A stretch of 64,000 nucleotides of DNA from Chloroflexus aggregans DSM 9485 (GCF_000021945.1 NC_011831.1:2927353-2991352); one strand, 5' to 3'; shown: positions 41,930 through 52,000, counted from the first letter of the stretch. A program made the numbers and translations. The notes: generated by a model not told the origin, from the letters alone.

Positions 41930-42502
41930 CTATGCAGCAGTCGTTGCGAACGATGAACGAGTTGCCGCCAGCGCCTGCTCGATCAATGCCACCAATTCAG
42001 CCCGTCGTTCGATGCCGACGCCGATCACCAACCGGTTTGGGCCGTGATATTGCCGATGAAGCCAGCGTCGTAGCGGATGGGTGATCGTGCTCGCCGGATC
42101 ATATCGCAACCAGAGCACAACATCTTCTTCGGCGCTTACCGGGGTCGGTTGGATGTTCACAATATCGTTCCATTGGCAACACAACCGAATCCCCATGGTG
42201 GTATAGCATAAACCATCTGTGGTGGGCACGAACGTAGCGTCCCATTCAGCTATCACGTTCCAGATAACCAGTGGTGTAGCGACGATCACCACCAGGAGGA
42301 TCAATGCCGGCACAGCTTGTTCGATAGCAGGTGGTTGGGCGAACAGCCGTTGCACGTCGGCCCAGATACCGGCCGGATGCAGCCGCACCTGTAGCGTGTT
42401 CGCCAGACTCCAGATGGCGAAAAGCCACAGCATCATCGCCACGGCGATGAGTACTAAATTATCGCGCCGGCCAGCCGGCGAGAGGCGATACGCACGAGAC
42501 AT
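41930..42502 (-). CDS. Membrane protein with two N-terminal helices, unknown function
   Basis: A 190-residue protein with two predicted helices, NLVLIAVAMMLWLFAIWSLA and AVPALILLVVIVATPLVIW, followed by a soluble domain (FVPTTDGLCYTTMGIRLCCQWNDIVNIQPTPVSAEEDVVLWLRY) resembling a small PH-like barrel with a C-terminal helix (ELVALIEQALAATR). The PH-like reading is by pattern only. The ATG at 42500-42502 falls just beyond the end of the uracil-glycosylase gene on the same strand; an upstream ATG (42571) overlapping that gene is possible. Confidence 0.65.
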   Translation of the reverse strand: MSRAYRLSPAGRRDNLVLIAVAMMLWLFAIWSLANTLQVRLHPAGIWADVQRLFAQPPAIEQAVPALILLVVIVATPLVIWNVIAEWDATFVPTTDGLCYTTMGIRLCCQWNDIVNIQPTPVSAEEDVVLWLRYDPASTITHPLRRWLHRQYHGPNRLVIGVGIERRAELVALIEQALAATRSSFATTAA

Positions 42503-42539
42503 TGATTTGGTTACACCACCGGCGATATGCGGCCAACGG

Positions 42540-43172
42540 TCAGAAGAGACGGAGCTGCTCGGGCGGCTCATCGGCTGGCGGCGTTGCCGGGGAGGCTGCG
42601 CTACGTTGGCGTTCGGCATCGGCAATGATGGCAGGCAGGCGGCGAAAATCCTCTTCCAGTAACGGCCGGTTTTGGGGCTGGTGCAATGCAGCGGCGGGGT
42701 GGATCATCGGCACAATCAACCGTCCGTTGACGGAGCGCGGTTGGCCGTGGATGCGTGAAATCCGCTCGCCGGGCAGAAACAGGCCCATCGAGAAGCGGCC
42801 CAGCGTCACAATAACTATCGGATCAATGGCCGCAATCTGGCGCATTAAGAATAGCCTGGTACACGTCGCTATTTCATCAGGCTCCGGATCGCGATTCTGG
42901 GGCGGCCGGCACTTGACGACGTTAGCAATATAAACTTCATCCCGACGTAGCCCGGCTAAGGCGAGCAAATCGTTCAGGAATTGCCCTGATGGACCGACAA
43001 AGGGTCGGCCTTGGCGATCTTCGTGGTAGCCGGGACCCTCTCCGATAAACATGACGCGCGCGTTTGCCGGCCCTTCACCGGGAACAGCCCGTGTGCGCCC
43101 ACGATGGAGGTTGCATGCGGTACAGCGCTGCACCTCTTCGGCAATTGTAAACAGAATGTCACTCGCTGTCAC
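42540..43172 (-). CDS. Family-4 uracil-DNA glycosylase (4Fe-4S)
   Basis: The 210-residue enzyme excises uracil from DNA. The family-4 motif is FIGEGPGYHEDRQGRPFVGPSG. Four cysteines (RCTACN near residues 17-20, and VVKCRPP with ATCTRLF) fit the iron-sulfur cluster of this family. The C-terminal catalytic loop region reads VPMIHPAAALHQP. The GTG at 43170-43172 is chosen because CAAGG lies about 9 nt upstream and the extra 33 residues of the longer frame are not family-like. A Pro/Ala tail ends the protein. Confidence 0.92.
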   Translation of the reverse strand: MTASDILFTIAEEVQRCTACNLHRGRTRAVPGEGPANARVMFIGEGPGYHEDRQGRPFVGPSGQFLNDLLALAGLRRDEVYIANVVKCRPPQNRDPEPDEIATCTRLFLMRQIAAIDPIVIVTLGRFSMGLFLPGERISRIHGQPRSVNGRLIVPMIHPAAALHQPQNRPLLEEDFRRLPAIIADAERQRSAASPATPPADEPPEQLRLF

Positions 43173-43325
43173 ATGCTGATCCTTGAATGGTTCAGCTTTA
43201 CCCACTGTTATTATAACATACCGCGTGCATCTTTCTTGCTTGGAGTGGTACCATGTTCGGATCATAGGCAAGTATCTTGTGTTACACTAACCGCAATAGA
43301 TCGATTTCCAGCGGGAAAGTAACCG

Positions 43326-44432
43326 ATGACCGGACGTTCGTCTTTGGCCCAGTTGCCGTCCAACGCCGAGTCGCCGCAGTGGCAGCTCAATCGTGATATG
43401 TTGGCTGCAACCCTCGATACGTTGCTGGCGATCCCCAATCTTGCTGAGTTGCGCACCGCATTGGCAACATTGCAGCAACGGCTGCATGATTCCGGCGATC
43501 CGATCCACCGCCCCGATGGATCGGTGGTGCTGTTCACACCCGTCGTGTTGATCGCCGATCTCGAACAAATCGCGGCGGCGCGCACCCTTGAGCGGGCGCG
43601 CTATTACCTGACTCGGCTGCGCCGTTCGCTCGACAAACCGCGGTTTGCCCCTGCGAGCGACATTGATCTGCGACGATGGAAGGAGTATGATGATATTCTG
43701 ACCGATAGTCTCTGGCTCATCGAGCGGCGTGATACGTCGGGTGTCCATCGGGCCGATTACTGGGGCAATTTTGTTCCCCAGATTCCCCGCCAATTTATTC
43801 GACGGTATACACGGCCCGGCGAGTGGGTCCTCGATCCGTTTGCCGGTTCGGGGACGACCCTGATCGAAGCACGTCGCCTTGGCCGCCATGCGGTTGGGCT
43901 TGAGTTGCAGGCGACGATGGTTGAACACACCCGTGCGCTCCTGGCCGCCGAACAGCCTGCGCAGGAAACGGTGGCGGCGATTGAGCAGGGAGACAGTCTG
44001 ACGACCGATTTTGCTGCGCTCCTTGCGCGCTACGGTGCGCAGAGTGTACAATTAGTGTTACTCCACCCACCGTACCACGATATTATCCGGTTTAGCGATG
44101 ATCCGCGTGATCTGTCGAATGCCCCGACCATGGCGGAGTTTCTCACCCGTTTGACGAGCGTGACCGAGCGGGTGGCCGCCGTGCTCGACCGTGGTCGGTA
44201 TCTGGCCTTAGTGATCGGCGATATGTATCGGCAGGGCGAGTGGCATCCGCTCGGTTTTTACGCAATGGAAGCGGTACGAGCGTGTGGATTTAGCTTGAAG
44301 AGTATTATTGTCAAAAATGTCAGTGGTACGCTGGGCAAGCGGGGCAATAATGAACTGTGGCGGTATCGTGCGTTGGCCGGCGGATTTTACGTCTTCAAGC
44401 ACGAGTATATCTTTGTATTGCGCCGACAGTAA
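43326..44432 (+). CDS. DNA/RNA methyltransferase-like protein (N6/N4 type) with permuted motifs
   Basis: The 368-residue protein contains WGNFVPQIPRQFIRRYTRPGEWVLDPFAGSGTTLIEARRLG, the SAM-binding motif I (residues 170-178) of N4/N6 methylases, and HPPYHDIIRFSDD (247-259) in place of the catalytic (D/N/S)PPY. Here motif I precedes the PPY motif, opposite to the usual pfam01555 beta-class order, and Asp is replaced by His. The first 140 residues are an unrecognised helical domain. No restriction endonuclease gene is adjacent, so it could be an orphan DNA methylase or an RNA methylase. Confidence 0.75.
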   Translation: MTGRSSLAQLPSNAESPQWQLNRDMLAATLDTLLAIPNLAELRTALATLQQRLHDSGDPIHRPDGSVVLFTPVVLIADLEQIAAARTLERARYYLTRLRRSLDKPRFAPASDIDLRRWKEYDDILTDSLWLIERRDTSGVHRADYWGNFVPQIPRQFIRRYTRPGEWVLDPFAGSGTTLIEARRLGRHAVGLELQATMVEHTRALLAAEQPAQETVAAIEQGDSLTTDFAALLARYGAQSVQLVLLHPPYHDIIRFSDDPRDLSNAPTMAEFLTRLTSVTERVAAVLDRGRYLALVIGDMYRQGEWHPLGFYAMEAVRACGFSLKSIIVKNVSGTLGKRGNNELWRYRALAGGFYVFKHEYIFVLRRQ

Positions 44433-44568
44433 GGCGATGGTCGTCTCAGTCCAACCGGTATACGGAACAGGCCGATGTGCTGATGTTCCCGTGCCGTCAC
44501 GAGCCGGTACGTGCTCGGCGTCGAACGAGCTACCGTCGCGAAGGTTATGATGCCAAGGAGAAACCACA

Positions 44569-45240
44569 GTGATGACAACGTTCAGCGTGATCATTCCGGC
44601 TCTGAATGAAGCAGCCAACATAACGACCTGCGTCCGAGCGGTGCGACAGTGCGACCCGACGGTCGAGGTCATTGTTGCCGATGGCGGCAGCCGCGATGAG
44701 ACGCCGGCACTGGCCCGCGCTGCCGGTGCGCGGGTGGTGCTGGCTCCGCGCGGTCGCGGCCCCCAACTCAACGCCGGCGCTGCCGTTGCCACCGGTGATG
44801 TCTTTGTCTTTCTCCATGCCGACACACGCCTGCCGGACAACGCCTTCGCATTGTTGCGGGCGATGTTCGCCGATCCGCAGGTACACATCGCCAAGTTCCG
44901 GCTCTCATTCGACGATCCGAACTGGATGTTGGCTCTGGCAGCGCGTCTGATGTGGTTCGATTCGCTGCTCACCAGCTACGGTGATCAGGGCATGGTCATC
45001 CGGCGTGACTTCTTCACCGCACTTGGTGGCTTCCCGGATTGGCCGCTGTTTGAGGATGTCGAACTCTTTCGCCGCGCCCGTGCCCGGACGCGCGTGCATG
45101 TCGTGCCAGCGCAGGTGGTCACATCGGCGCGTCGCTTTCGGGCTAACGGGATCATTCGCCAACTGCTCCACGATTTCTGGCTCTGGCTGCAATACCTCGG
45201 TGGCGTATCGCCTTACGACATTGCCCGTCAGTATCGGTAG
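44569..45240 (+). CDS. GT2-family glycosyltransferase (TIGR04283-like)
   Basis: A 223-residue GT-A enzyme. FSVIIPALNEAANITTCVRAV begins the fold; VIVADGGSRDETPALARAAGARVV, GRGPQLNAGAAVATGDVFVFLHADTRLP (metal site HAD) and GDQGMVIRRDFFTALGGFPDWPLFEDVELFRRAR match the small glycosyltransferases sometimes linked to arsenosugar or polyprenyl-sugar synthesis. No membrane helix is present. CAAGGAG precedes GTG 44569; ATG 44572 is an equally possible start. Confidence 0.88.
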   Translation: MMTTFSVIIPALNEAANITTCVRAVRQCDPTVEVIVADGGSRDETPALARAAGARVVLAPRGRGPQLNAGAAVATGDVFVFLHADTRLPDNAFALLRAMFADPQVHIAKFRLSFDDPNWMLALAARLMWFDSLLTSYGDQGMVIRRDFFTALGGFPDWPLFEDVELFRRARARTRVHVVPAQVVTSARRFRANGIIRQLLHDFWLWLQYLGGVSPYDIARQYR

Positions 45241-45372
45241 GGCAATGGTGGAGCGAGTAACGGGATGGATGTGCTCACCGCCATCTTGCCATCTCATCAG
45301 TTCATCAACACACATTTTCGCGAGTCGGTGTACAATAAGTTGAAGATACGTTACGCCGTGGAGCGCTATAGT

Positions 45373-46281
45373 ATGCCATACACGTCCTTTGCATCGATCG
45401 ACGAATTGCAGGCTGTCCTGGCTGAACACGCCTACATCGCCGATCGTGCTCTAACCACCGCTATTTTTCTGGCCCTCAAGCTCAACAAGCCGCTATTGCT
45501 CGAAGGAGAGGCCGGTGTCGGCAAGACCGAGATCGCCAAGACGCTGGCCCGTATGCAGGGGCGGGAGTTAATCCGGCTGCAATGTTATGAAGGGCTTGAT
45601 GTCAATACGACGATCTACGAGTGGAACTATGCCCGCCAGATGTTGCAGATTCGCCTGCTGGAGGCGCAGGGTGCAGCACAAAACACCGCTGCGCAGCAGA
45701 GCATCTTCGGCCCGGAGTTTTTGATCAAGCGCCCGCTGTTGCAAGCGATTGAAGCCCGTGGCGATCAACCCCCCATCTTACTGATCGATGAGCTTGATCG
45801 GGCCGATGAGGCGTTTGAAGCGTTCCTGCTTGAGTTGCTCGCTGACTGGCAGATTTCAATCCCAGAGATCGGCACCATTCGCGCCGAGACACCGCCGACC
45901 GTTATCATTACCTCGAACCGTACCCGCGAAGTCCATGATGCGCTCAAGCGGCGCTGTCTGTTTTATTGGGTTGATTATCCAACGCTTGATAAAGAGATTC
46001 AGATCGTTAAGGCACGTGTGCCCGGTGCAAGCGAGCGGCTGGCCCGACAAGTGGTGTTGGTGGTGCAAGAGTTGCGGCGTATGGATCTGTACAAGCTGCC
46101 CGGCGTGGCCGAGACTCTCGATTGGGTGACAGCACTGGTTGCGCTTGATCAGACAGAGTTGACGCCGCAGGCGGTCGAGGATACACTAGGCGCGATTTTG
46201 AAGTATCAAGACGACATCGCGCAGGTGCGTGGTCAACGACTGAACGAGCTGCTGAAACGGGCGAGTGTGGGGGTATCATGA
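45373..46281 (+). CDS. MoxR-family AAA+ ATPase
   Basis: The 302-residue ATPase has Walker A GEAGVGKT (45-52), Walker B ILLIDELDRADEAFEAFLLELL, and FVIITSNRTREVHDALKRRC-type sensor I (TVIITSNRTREVHDALKRRC). The segment CYEGLDVNTTIYEWNYARQML is typical of the CoxD-like MoxR branch. MoxR proteins act as metal-insertion or assembly chaperones, usually with a VWA-domain partner gene directly downstream; here a coiled-coil and a glycosyltransferase gene follow instead. The ATG at 45373 is selected by family length. The stop overlaps the next start (ATGA). Confidence 0.92.
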   Translation: MPYTSFASIDELQAVLAEHAYIADRALTTAIFLALKLNKPLLLEGEAGVGKTEIAKTLARMQGRELIRLQCYEGLDVNTTIYEWNYARQMLQIRLLEAQGAAQNTAAQQSIFGPEFLIKRPLLQAIEARGDQPPILLIDELDRADEAFEAFLLELLADWQISIPEIGTIRAETPPTVIITSNRTREVHDALKRRCLFYWVDYPTLDKEIQIVKARVPGASERLARQVVLVVQELRRMDLYKLPGVAETLDWVTALVALDQTELTPQAVEDTLGAILKYQDDIAQVRGQRLNELLKRASVGVS

Positions 46282-46661
46282 GCGACGAGATTGATGTTGC
46301 GGCGACGTTGGCAGCGTTGCGGGCCGAGGTGCGGGCACAGCGCGCACGACTGCCAAACCTCGAGCCAACCCCTGCCGAACGAGAGTTGCAGCGGGTGGTG
46401 GAAGAGTTGGAGTACACCCGGGTTGTGAGCGCCCATTGGCCACTCGAGGGCCGCACTCCTCTTGAGAAGATCATCGCGTTCATCAACAAAGTGGTGCGTC
46501 GCTATCTGCGTTGGTACATCAATCCTATCGTCGAGCAGCAAAATGCCTTTAACGATACTGCTGCCCGCGCCATTCGTTTGCTGGTCGCCGAGAATGCTGC
46601 CCTACGCGCCGAGTTGGCCGCTCTCCACGCCCAATTACAGCAATCACAACCTTTGTCATGA
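46278..46661 (+). CDS. Small coiled-coil protein
   Basis: A 127-residue helical protein starting inside the MoxR stop codon and ending inside the next start. Helical segments flank a conserved-looking centre (PLEKIIAFINKVVRRYLRWYINPIVEQQNAFN, about residues 60-92), a pattern seen in short proteins that accompany glycosyltransferase and methyltransferase genes. The end is a heptad-like coiled coil (AAARAIRLLVAENAALRAELAALHAQLQQ). No enzyme motif; it may scaffold or anchor the adjacent GT4 enzyme. Confidence 0.78.
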   Translation: MSDEIDVAATLAALRAEVRAQRARLPNLEPTPAERELQRVVEELEYTRVVSAHWPLEGRTPLEKIIAFINKVVRRYLRWYINPIVEQQNAFNDTAARAIRLLVAENAALRAELAALHAQLQQSQPLS

Positions 46662-47701
46662 GCCGCATTCTGATCTGTGCCACGCAGGTACCCTTTGTTC
46701 GCGGTGGCGCTGAGTATCTGGTCGAAAGTTTACGTGACGAACTGCGCCGTCGTGGTCATACCGTTGATGTCGTCGCCCTTCCCTTTCAGTGGCATCCGGT
46801 TGAGCGGATCGTTGATAGCGCACTGGCGTGGCGACTGCTGGATATTAGCCACGTCAACGGCGAAGCGGTCGATCTTGTGATCGCGACCAAGTTCCCGTCG
46901 TACCTCATCCGCCACCCACGCAAGGTGCTATGGCTCGTCCATCAGCACCGCCAAGCCTACGATTGGTACGGCACACCGCTCAGCGATTTTGATGGCTCAC
47001 CCGCCCATCGTGCCGTGCGCGAACAGATTTTTCGCATTGATAGGCGCGCGCTGAGCGAATGCCAAGCCCGCTATACCATTTCGCGCAACGTCAGCCGCCG
47101 GCTAGAACGGTTTAATGGGCTGAGTAGCACGCCACTGTACCCACCGAGCCGTTACGCCGAACGGTTGTGGGCCGGTCCGTATGGTGACTACATCCTCTCA
47201 CCCGCCCGCCTCGACCGTGCCAAGCGGATCGATCTGCTGTTAGCGGCGTTGGCGCGTACCACTACACCGGTGCGGGCCATTATCGCCGGTACCGGCCCTG
47301 ATCGTGACCGTCTGCAACGGCTGGCCGCCGAACTGGGGCTGGGCGAGCGGGTCAGTTTTCGCGGATTCGTCCCCGACGACGAACTGATCGATCTCTACGC
47401 TCACGCCCGTGCCGTATATTACGCACCGGTTGATGAAGACTATGGCTTTGCGACGGTGGAAGCGTTCGGTGCCAGCCGACCCGTCATCACTACCGATGAT
47501 GCCGGTGGCGTGCTTGAGTTCGTGCGCAACGGCGAGAACGGTCTCATCGCACCACCCGATCCGGCGGCGATAGCCGTTCATCTCGACCGCTTGGCCAACG
47601 ACGCTACCGAAGCGGCCCGCTTAGGCTGCGCCGGACGCCCACTGGTGACTACGATCACATGGGATCGGGTAATCGCAGCGTTGGTCGGCGCTGGCGAGTA
47701 A
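46658..47701 (+). CDS. GT4-family glycosyltransferase
   Basis: A 347-residue GT-B enzyme. The N-terminus ILICATQVPFVRGGAEYLVESLRDELRRRGHTVDVVALPF is the acceptor domain; ARLDRAKRIDLLLAAL, AELGLGERVSFRGFVPDDELIDLYAHARAVYYAPVDEDYGFATVEAFGASRPVITTDDAGGVLEFV carries the EX7E donor-site motif. Overlap with the coiled-coil gene (ATGA) shows tight coupling, so MoxR, the coiled-coil protein and this enzyme form a three-gene unit. Sugars unknown. Confidence 0.92.
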   Translation: MSRILICATQVPFVRGGAEYLVESLRDELRRRGHTVDVVALPFQWHPVERIVDSALAWRLLDISHVNGEAVDLVIATKFPSYLIRHPRKVLWLVHQHRQAYDWYGTPLSDFDGSPAHRAVREQIFRIDRRALSECQARYTISRNVSRRLERFNGLSSTPLYPPSRYAERLWAGPYGDYILSPARLDRAKRIDLLLAALARTTTPVRAIIAGTGPDRDRLQRLAAELGLGERVSFRGFVPDDELIDLYAHARAVYYAPVDEDYGFATVEAFGASRPVITTDDAGGVLEFVRNGENGLIAPPDPAAIAVHLDRLANDATEAARLGCAGRPLVTTITWDRVIAALVGAGE

Positions 47702-47714
47702 CAGTATGCCACTC

Positions 47715-47743
47715 TTGCGTTGCTTATCGCCTTATGGTAATAT
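47715..47743 (+). promoter_or_regulatory. Promoter of tRNA-Ser
   Basis: TTGCGT (47715-47720) and TAATAT (47738-47743) are 17 nt apart, ending 40 bp before the tRNA. Consensus match only. Confidence 0.55.
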
Positions 47744-47783
47744 CATGCCGCCAACAAGGCATGCGATAAGGACAGAGCGCCAC

Positions 47784-47874
47784 GGGCAGGTCGCATAGTT
47801 GGTCTAGTGCGCGGCACTGGAAATGCCGTACAGCGGTAACGCTGTCGTGGGTTCGAATCCCACCCTGCCCGCCA
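47784..47874 (+). tRNA. tRNA-Ser (anticodon GGA)
   Basis: Acceptor GGGCAGG (47784-47790) pairs with CCTGCCC (47864-47870), followed by G and an encoded CCA (47872-47874). The anticodon loop CTGGAAA gives GGA, reading UCC/UCU serine codons. A long variable arm (ACAGCGGTAACGCTGT) and the T-arm GTGGGTTCGAATCCCAC confirm a class II serine tRNA. Confidence 0.97.
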
Positions 47875-47880
47875 CATACC

Positions 47881-48495
47881 TCACCACGTTACCAACCCCA
47901 TTCGCACCACCATATATCCGACCAGACCGAGCAGGTGCAGAACCACAATCAACCAAAATGTGAACATGTACGAACTTTTCTTGACCTTGTGGCGCGCTAG
48001 CTCTTGCGCGATCAACGCCCCCGGCCAACCGCCGAGCAATTCCCACCGGTGCAGTGTCTTTTCGCGGATGCGCCGCATCCCGCGTCGCGCACGCCACTTG
48101 TCTTCGATATAGAGCGTCAACGTCACTAAGCTGGTTGCCAGATACCAGCCGATAATCCATACCGGCAATTCCACGGTGATTGTCGCTAATCCGAGCAGGG
48201 TGATGAACGCCGCGCACACCAACAGCGCCAGCATTGTGTCAGCCAGATTAACTCGCGGCGGCGCAATCTGTGGCGTCGGCGACTGCGACTCGACGTTGAT
48301 TGCTCGCAGACGCCCCTGCGCATCTTGGCTAACCTCGAAGCTGACCGGTTCACCAATCTGCGGCAGCCAATCGTTGTGATAGCTTTGATTGATGTGAAAG
48401 AAGATGTCGTTGGGGTGGCTTGGTGATTGGATGAAACCGTACTTTTCTTGCGCTTTCCATGTGACGATGCGGCCAATGTAGCGTTGGTTCTTCAT
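47881..48495 (-). CDS. Cold-shock domain plus DUF1294 membrane protein
   Basis: The 204-residue fusion has an N-terminal cold-shock OB fold (GRIVTWKAQEKYGFIQSPSHPNDIFFHI, about 7-35, with the RNP-like YGFIQ), a short linker, then a DUF1294 membrane domain of about four helices containing YIEDKWRARRGMRRIREKTLHRWELLGGWPGALIAQELARHK. This fusion occurs in many bacteria; its role is not established. The ATG at 48493-48495 is chosen because the cold-shock domain begins there. Its 3' end is 7 bp from the tRNA-Ser gene, on the opposite strand. Confidence 0.9.
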   Translation of the reverse strand: MKNQRYIGRIVTWKAQEKYGFIQSPSHPNDIFFHINQSYHNDWLPQIGEPVSFEVSQDAQGRLRAINVESQSPTPQIAPPRVNLADTMLALLVCAAFITLLGLATITVELPVWIIGWYLATSLVTLTLYIEDKWRARRGMRRIREKTLHRWELLGGWPGALIAQELARHKVKKSSYMFTFWLIVVLHLLGLVGYMVVRMGLVTW

Positions 48496-48549
48496 AGCAG
48501 TGATGGTAGCTAAAACACGAAAACCGTTACAGTAAGAATACCATACCAA

Positions 48550-49040
48550 ACACTGTCAATCAATTAGGAGTGATGGCATGGTGCGGGGCGTGCCCGGCTG
48601 TCATTGTGAGGGGGCGTAGGGGCAGCGCGTCGCACTGCCCGTGCGCCCGCAGCAATCCCCCGCGAGCACGGGACGCATCCGCTCACGGGGATCGATAAAC
48701 CGTGCCTCTTCGCCGTGAAAATCCGTGACCTGTTGCGCCTGCCGCACGGCAGCCATCCCGCTAAAGCGGGGGATTGCTTCGCCGCCTGGGGCGGCTCGCA
48801 AGGACAAACGGGGCACGGGTGGTCAGAAACATCTCCCTCGCTCCCGCCGTCAGTTGGGAGCGGGGTCCGGGGGTGAGGGCAGCCCGCGCCGCGGGCTGCG
48901 CAACGATTTCCTGCTCTCAACGAGCTTAGCGCCAGTATGGAGTGCGGCAGTTGGACTGTCGTACTCCACAGCAGCTTGTTCGCTTTCCCAATGGGATCGT
49001 GAAACCTTCATCAATCGTAGTGTATAATCAGGCAGCGCCG
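48550..49040. repeat. Gene-free stretch with inverted repeat remnants
   Basis: No coding region is supported. AGCAATCCCCCGC (48651-48663) and GCGGGGGATTGCT (48766-48778) are perfect inverted arms of a larger segment. The outer parts TCATTGTGAG (48601) and GGCTCGCAAGGAC (48791) resemble the widespread dispersed repeat built on CATTGCGAG...GAAGCAATC. A GTAGGGGCAG unit (48616) similar to the 33003 element is also present. Confidence 0.6.
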
Positions 49041-49087
49041 TGTGGGGCGCGCTAGTTTGCTCCATGCCAAAGGAGTCTGAGACGAAG

Positions 49088-52000
49088 ATGCCAAAGCGCA
49101 CCGATCTCCATACCATTCTGATTATCGGCTCCGGCCCAATCGTGATCGGCCAAGCCTGTGAATTCGACTATTCCGGCACCCAAGCGTGCAAGGCGTTGCG
49201 TGAAGAGGGCTATCGGGTCGTGCTCGTCAATTCAAACCCGGCCACCATCATGACCGATCCCGGCCTCGCCGACGCCACCTACATCGAACCACTGACCGTC
49301 CCCAGTCTCGAACGCATTATTGCCCGTGAGCGCCCTGACGCGCTTTTACCGACCGTCGGCGGCCAGACTGCGCTCAATTTGGCGGTAGCGCTCCACGAGG
49401 CCGGTATCCTCGACAAGTACGGTGTCGAGTTGATCGGCGCATCGGTTGAGGCGGTGCGGATCGCCGAGGATCGCCAACGCTTTAAAGATAAGATGATCGA
49501 GATTGGGTTGCAGGTACCTCGCTCCGGCACCGCAACTACCCTCGATGAAGCGTTGGCAGTCGTTGCCCAGACCGGCTTCCCGGCGATTATTCGACCATCG
49601 TTTACCCTTGGTGGTGAAGGTGGCGGTATTGCGTACAACATGGAAGAGTTCCGCGCGATTGTTGAACGCGGTCTCGATGCGTCGCCGGTCTCGCAGGTGC
49701 TAATCGAAGAGAGTGTCCTCGGTTGGAAAGAGTTTGAGCTTGAGGTGATGCGCGACCGGAACGACAACGGCGTCATCATCTGCTCAATCGAGAATATTGA
49801 CCCGATGGGGGTGCATACCGGCGATAGCATTACCGTCGCCCCGGCGATGACGCTCACCGACCGCGAGTACGAGCGGATGCGCGATATGGGCTTGGCCGTC
49901 CTTCGCGCCGTTGGTGTTGAAACCGGTGGCTCAAACGTGCAGTTTGCCGTCTCGCCGACTGATGGTCGCATCTACGTGATCGAGATGAACCCACGGGTGT
50001 CGCGGTCGTCGGCGTTGGCCTCTAAAGCGACCGGCTTCCCCATCGCCAAAATTGCCGCCAAGCTGGCCGTCGGCTATACCCTCGACGAGTTGCCCAACGA
50101 TATTACCCGCGAGACGCCGGCCTCATTCGAGCCGACCCTCGACTATGTGGTGGTGAAGATTCCACGCTTTACCTTCGAGAAGTTTCCCCAAGCTGATCAG
50201 ACGCTCACCACCTCGATGAAGTCGGTGGGTGAAGTGATGGCGATTGGACGCACCTTCCCCGAAGCTTTCCAAAAGGCGTGGCGTTCGCTTGAGCAGGGCC
50301 GGGCCGGTTGGGGGGCCGATGGCCACGACGCGATCGAGCCGGAGCGGCTGCGCGAGCGATTGATTACGCCGCATCCCGACCGTATGTTTTATGTGCGCTA
50401 CGCGCTGCAAAGCGGGATGTCAGTCGAGCAGATTAGCGCGCTGACCAAGATCGATCCGTGGTTTATTCGCCAGCTCGAACAGCTCGTCAATCTCGAAGGG
50501 CGGTTACGGGCATTTGATCTCAACACCATTCCGCCCGACCTGTTGCGCCAGGCCAAGCGGATGGGCTTCAGCGATGCCCAATTGGCCCATCTCCTGCGCG
50601 TGCCACCCGGCCCGCAACGCTGGTCGGCGGAATTGGCCGTGCGCAAGCGTCGCCTCGAACTCGGTATTCGCCCCACCTTCCACCGGGTTGATACCTGTGC
50701 CGCCGAGTTCCCGGCTTTTACGCCCTACCTCTACTCGTCGTATGAGAGCGAAGATGAGTCTGAGCCGACCGATCGTAAAAAGGTGGTGATCCTTGGTTCT
50801 GGTCCCAACCGGATCGGGCAGGGTATTGAGTTTGATTACTGCTGTAGCCATGCCGTGTTCGGGTTGCGTGCGCTTGGCTATGAGACCATTATGGTCAACT
50901 GCAACCCAGAGACGGTCTCGACCGACTACGACACCGCCGACCGGCTCTATTTCGAGCCGCTTACCCTTGAGGACGTGCTCAACGTCGTTGAAGAGGAGCG
51001 GCCCGATGGGGTGATTATCCAGTTTGGCGGTCAGACGCCGCTCAAGTTGGCGCGGGCGCTCGAAGCGGTTGGGGTGCCGATCTGGGGCACTATGCCTGAA
51101 GCCATCGATCTGGCCGAGGATCGCGACCGATTTGGGGCGTTGTTGAAAGAGTTGAACATTCCCGCGCCTGAACATGGCAGTGCTACGTCGTGGGAAGAGG
51201 CGCTGAGCGTGGCCCGGCGGATCGGCTATCCGGTGGTGGTGCGCCCTAGCTATGTGCTGGGTGGGCGGGCAATGGCGATTGTTTACGATGATGCGTCGCT
51301 GGAACGCTATATGCGAGAAGCGGTTGCTGCGTCGCCCGAGCATCCAGTGCTGATTGACCGCTTCCTCGAAGATGCGTTTGAGATGGATGTCGATGCGGTC
51401 TGTGATGGCGAGACGGTCGTGATCGCCGGGATCATGGAGCAGATTGAGCTGGCTGGCGTTCACTCCGGCGATAGCGCCTGCGTCATCCCGACCTATATGG
51501 TGGCTGAAGAGCACGTCGCGACGATGCGCCGCTATACCGAGCAATTGGCTCGCGCGTTGGGTGTGGTCGGCCTGATGAATATCCAGTACGCGATGAAAGA
51601 CGGCGTCGTCTACGTGCTTGAAGTCAACCCGCGCGCCTCGCGCACCGTGCCTTTCGTTGCTAAGGCGACCGGTGTGCCGTGGGCGCAATTGGCGGTGCAG
51701 TGCGCTGCCGGCGCTCGGCTGCGGTACGAGCATGGCCGCATTCAGATGGTGCATCCGGCCTTGGTGAATTCGCCTCGCTACCGACTGGATGTCACCAGCG
51801 AGCAGCGCTACCACGTCAAGGAAGTGGTGCTGCCGTGGTCGCGCTTCAGCGGGGTTGATACGCTGCTTGGCCCAGAGATGAAGTCAACCGGCGAAGGCAT
51901 GGGCAGCGGCGCGACCTTTGGCGAGGCGTTCGCCAAGGCACAGATGGCGTGCAACAGCCACCTGCCCACCAGCGGCAATGCCTTTCTCAGCGTCAACGAC

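Noticed and set aside
50504-51814. Long open frame of 436 codons on the minus strand inside carB
   Set aside because: It is antisense to a strongly conserved gene, has no recognisable domain, and reads as low-similarity His/Arg-rich protein, a usual shadow in GC-rich coding DNA.
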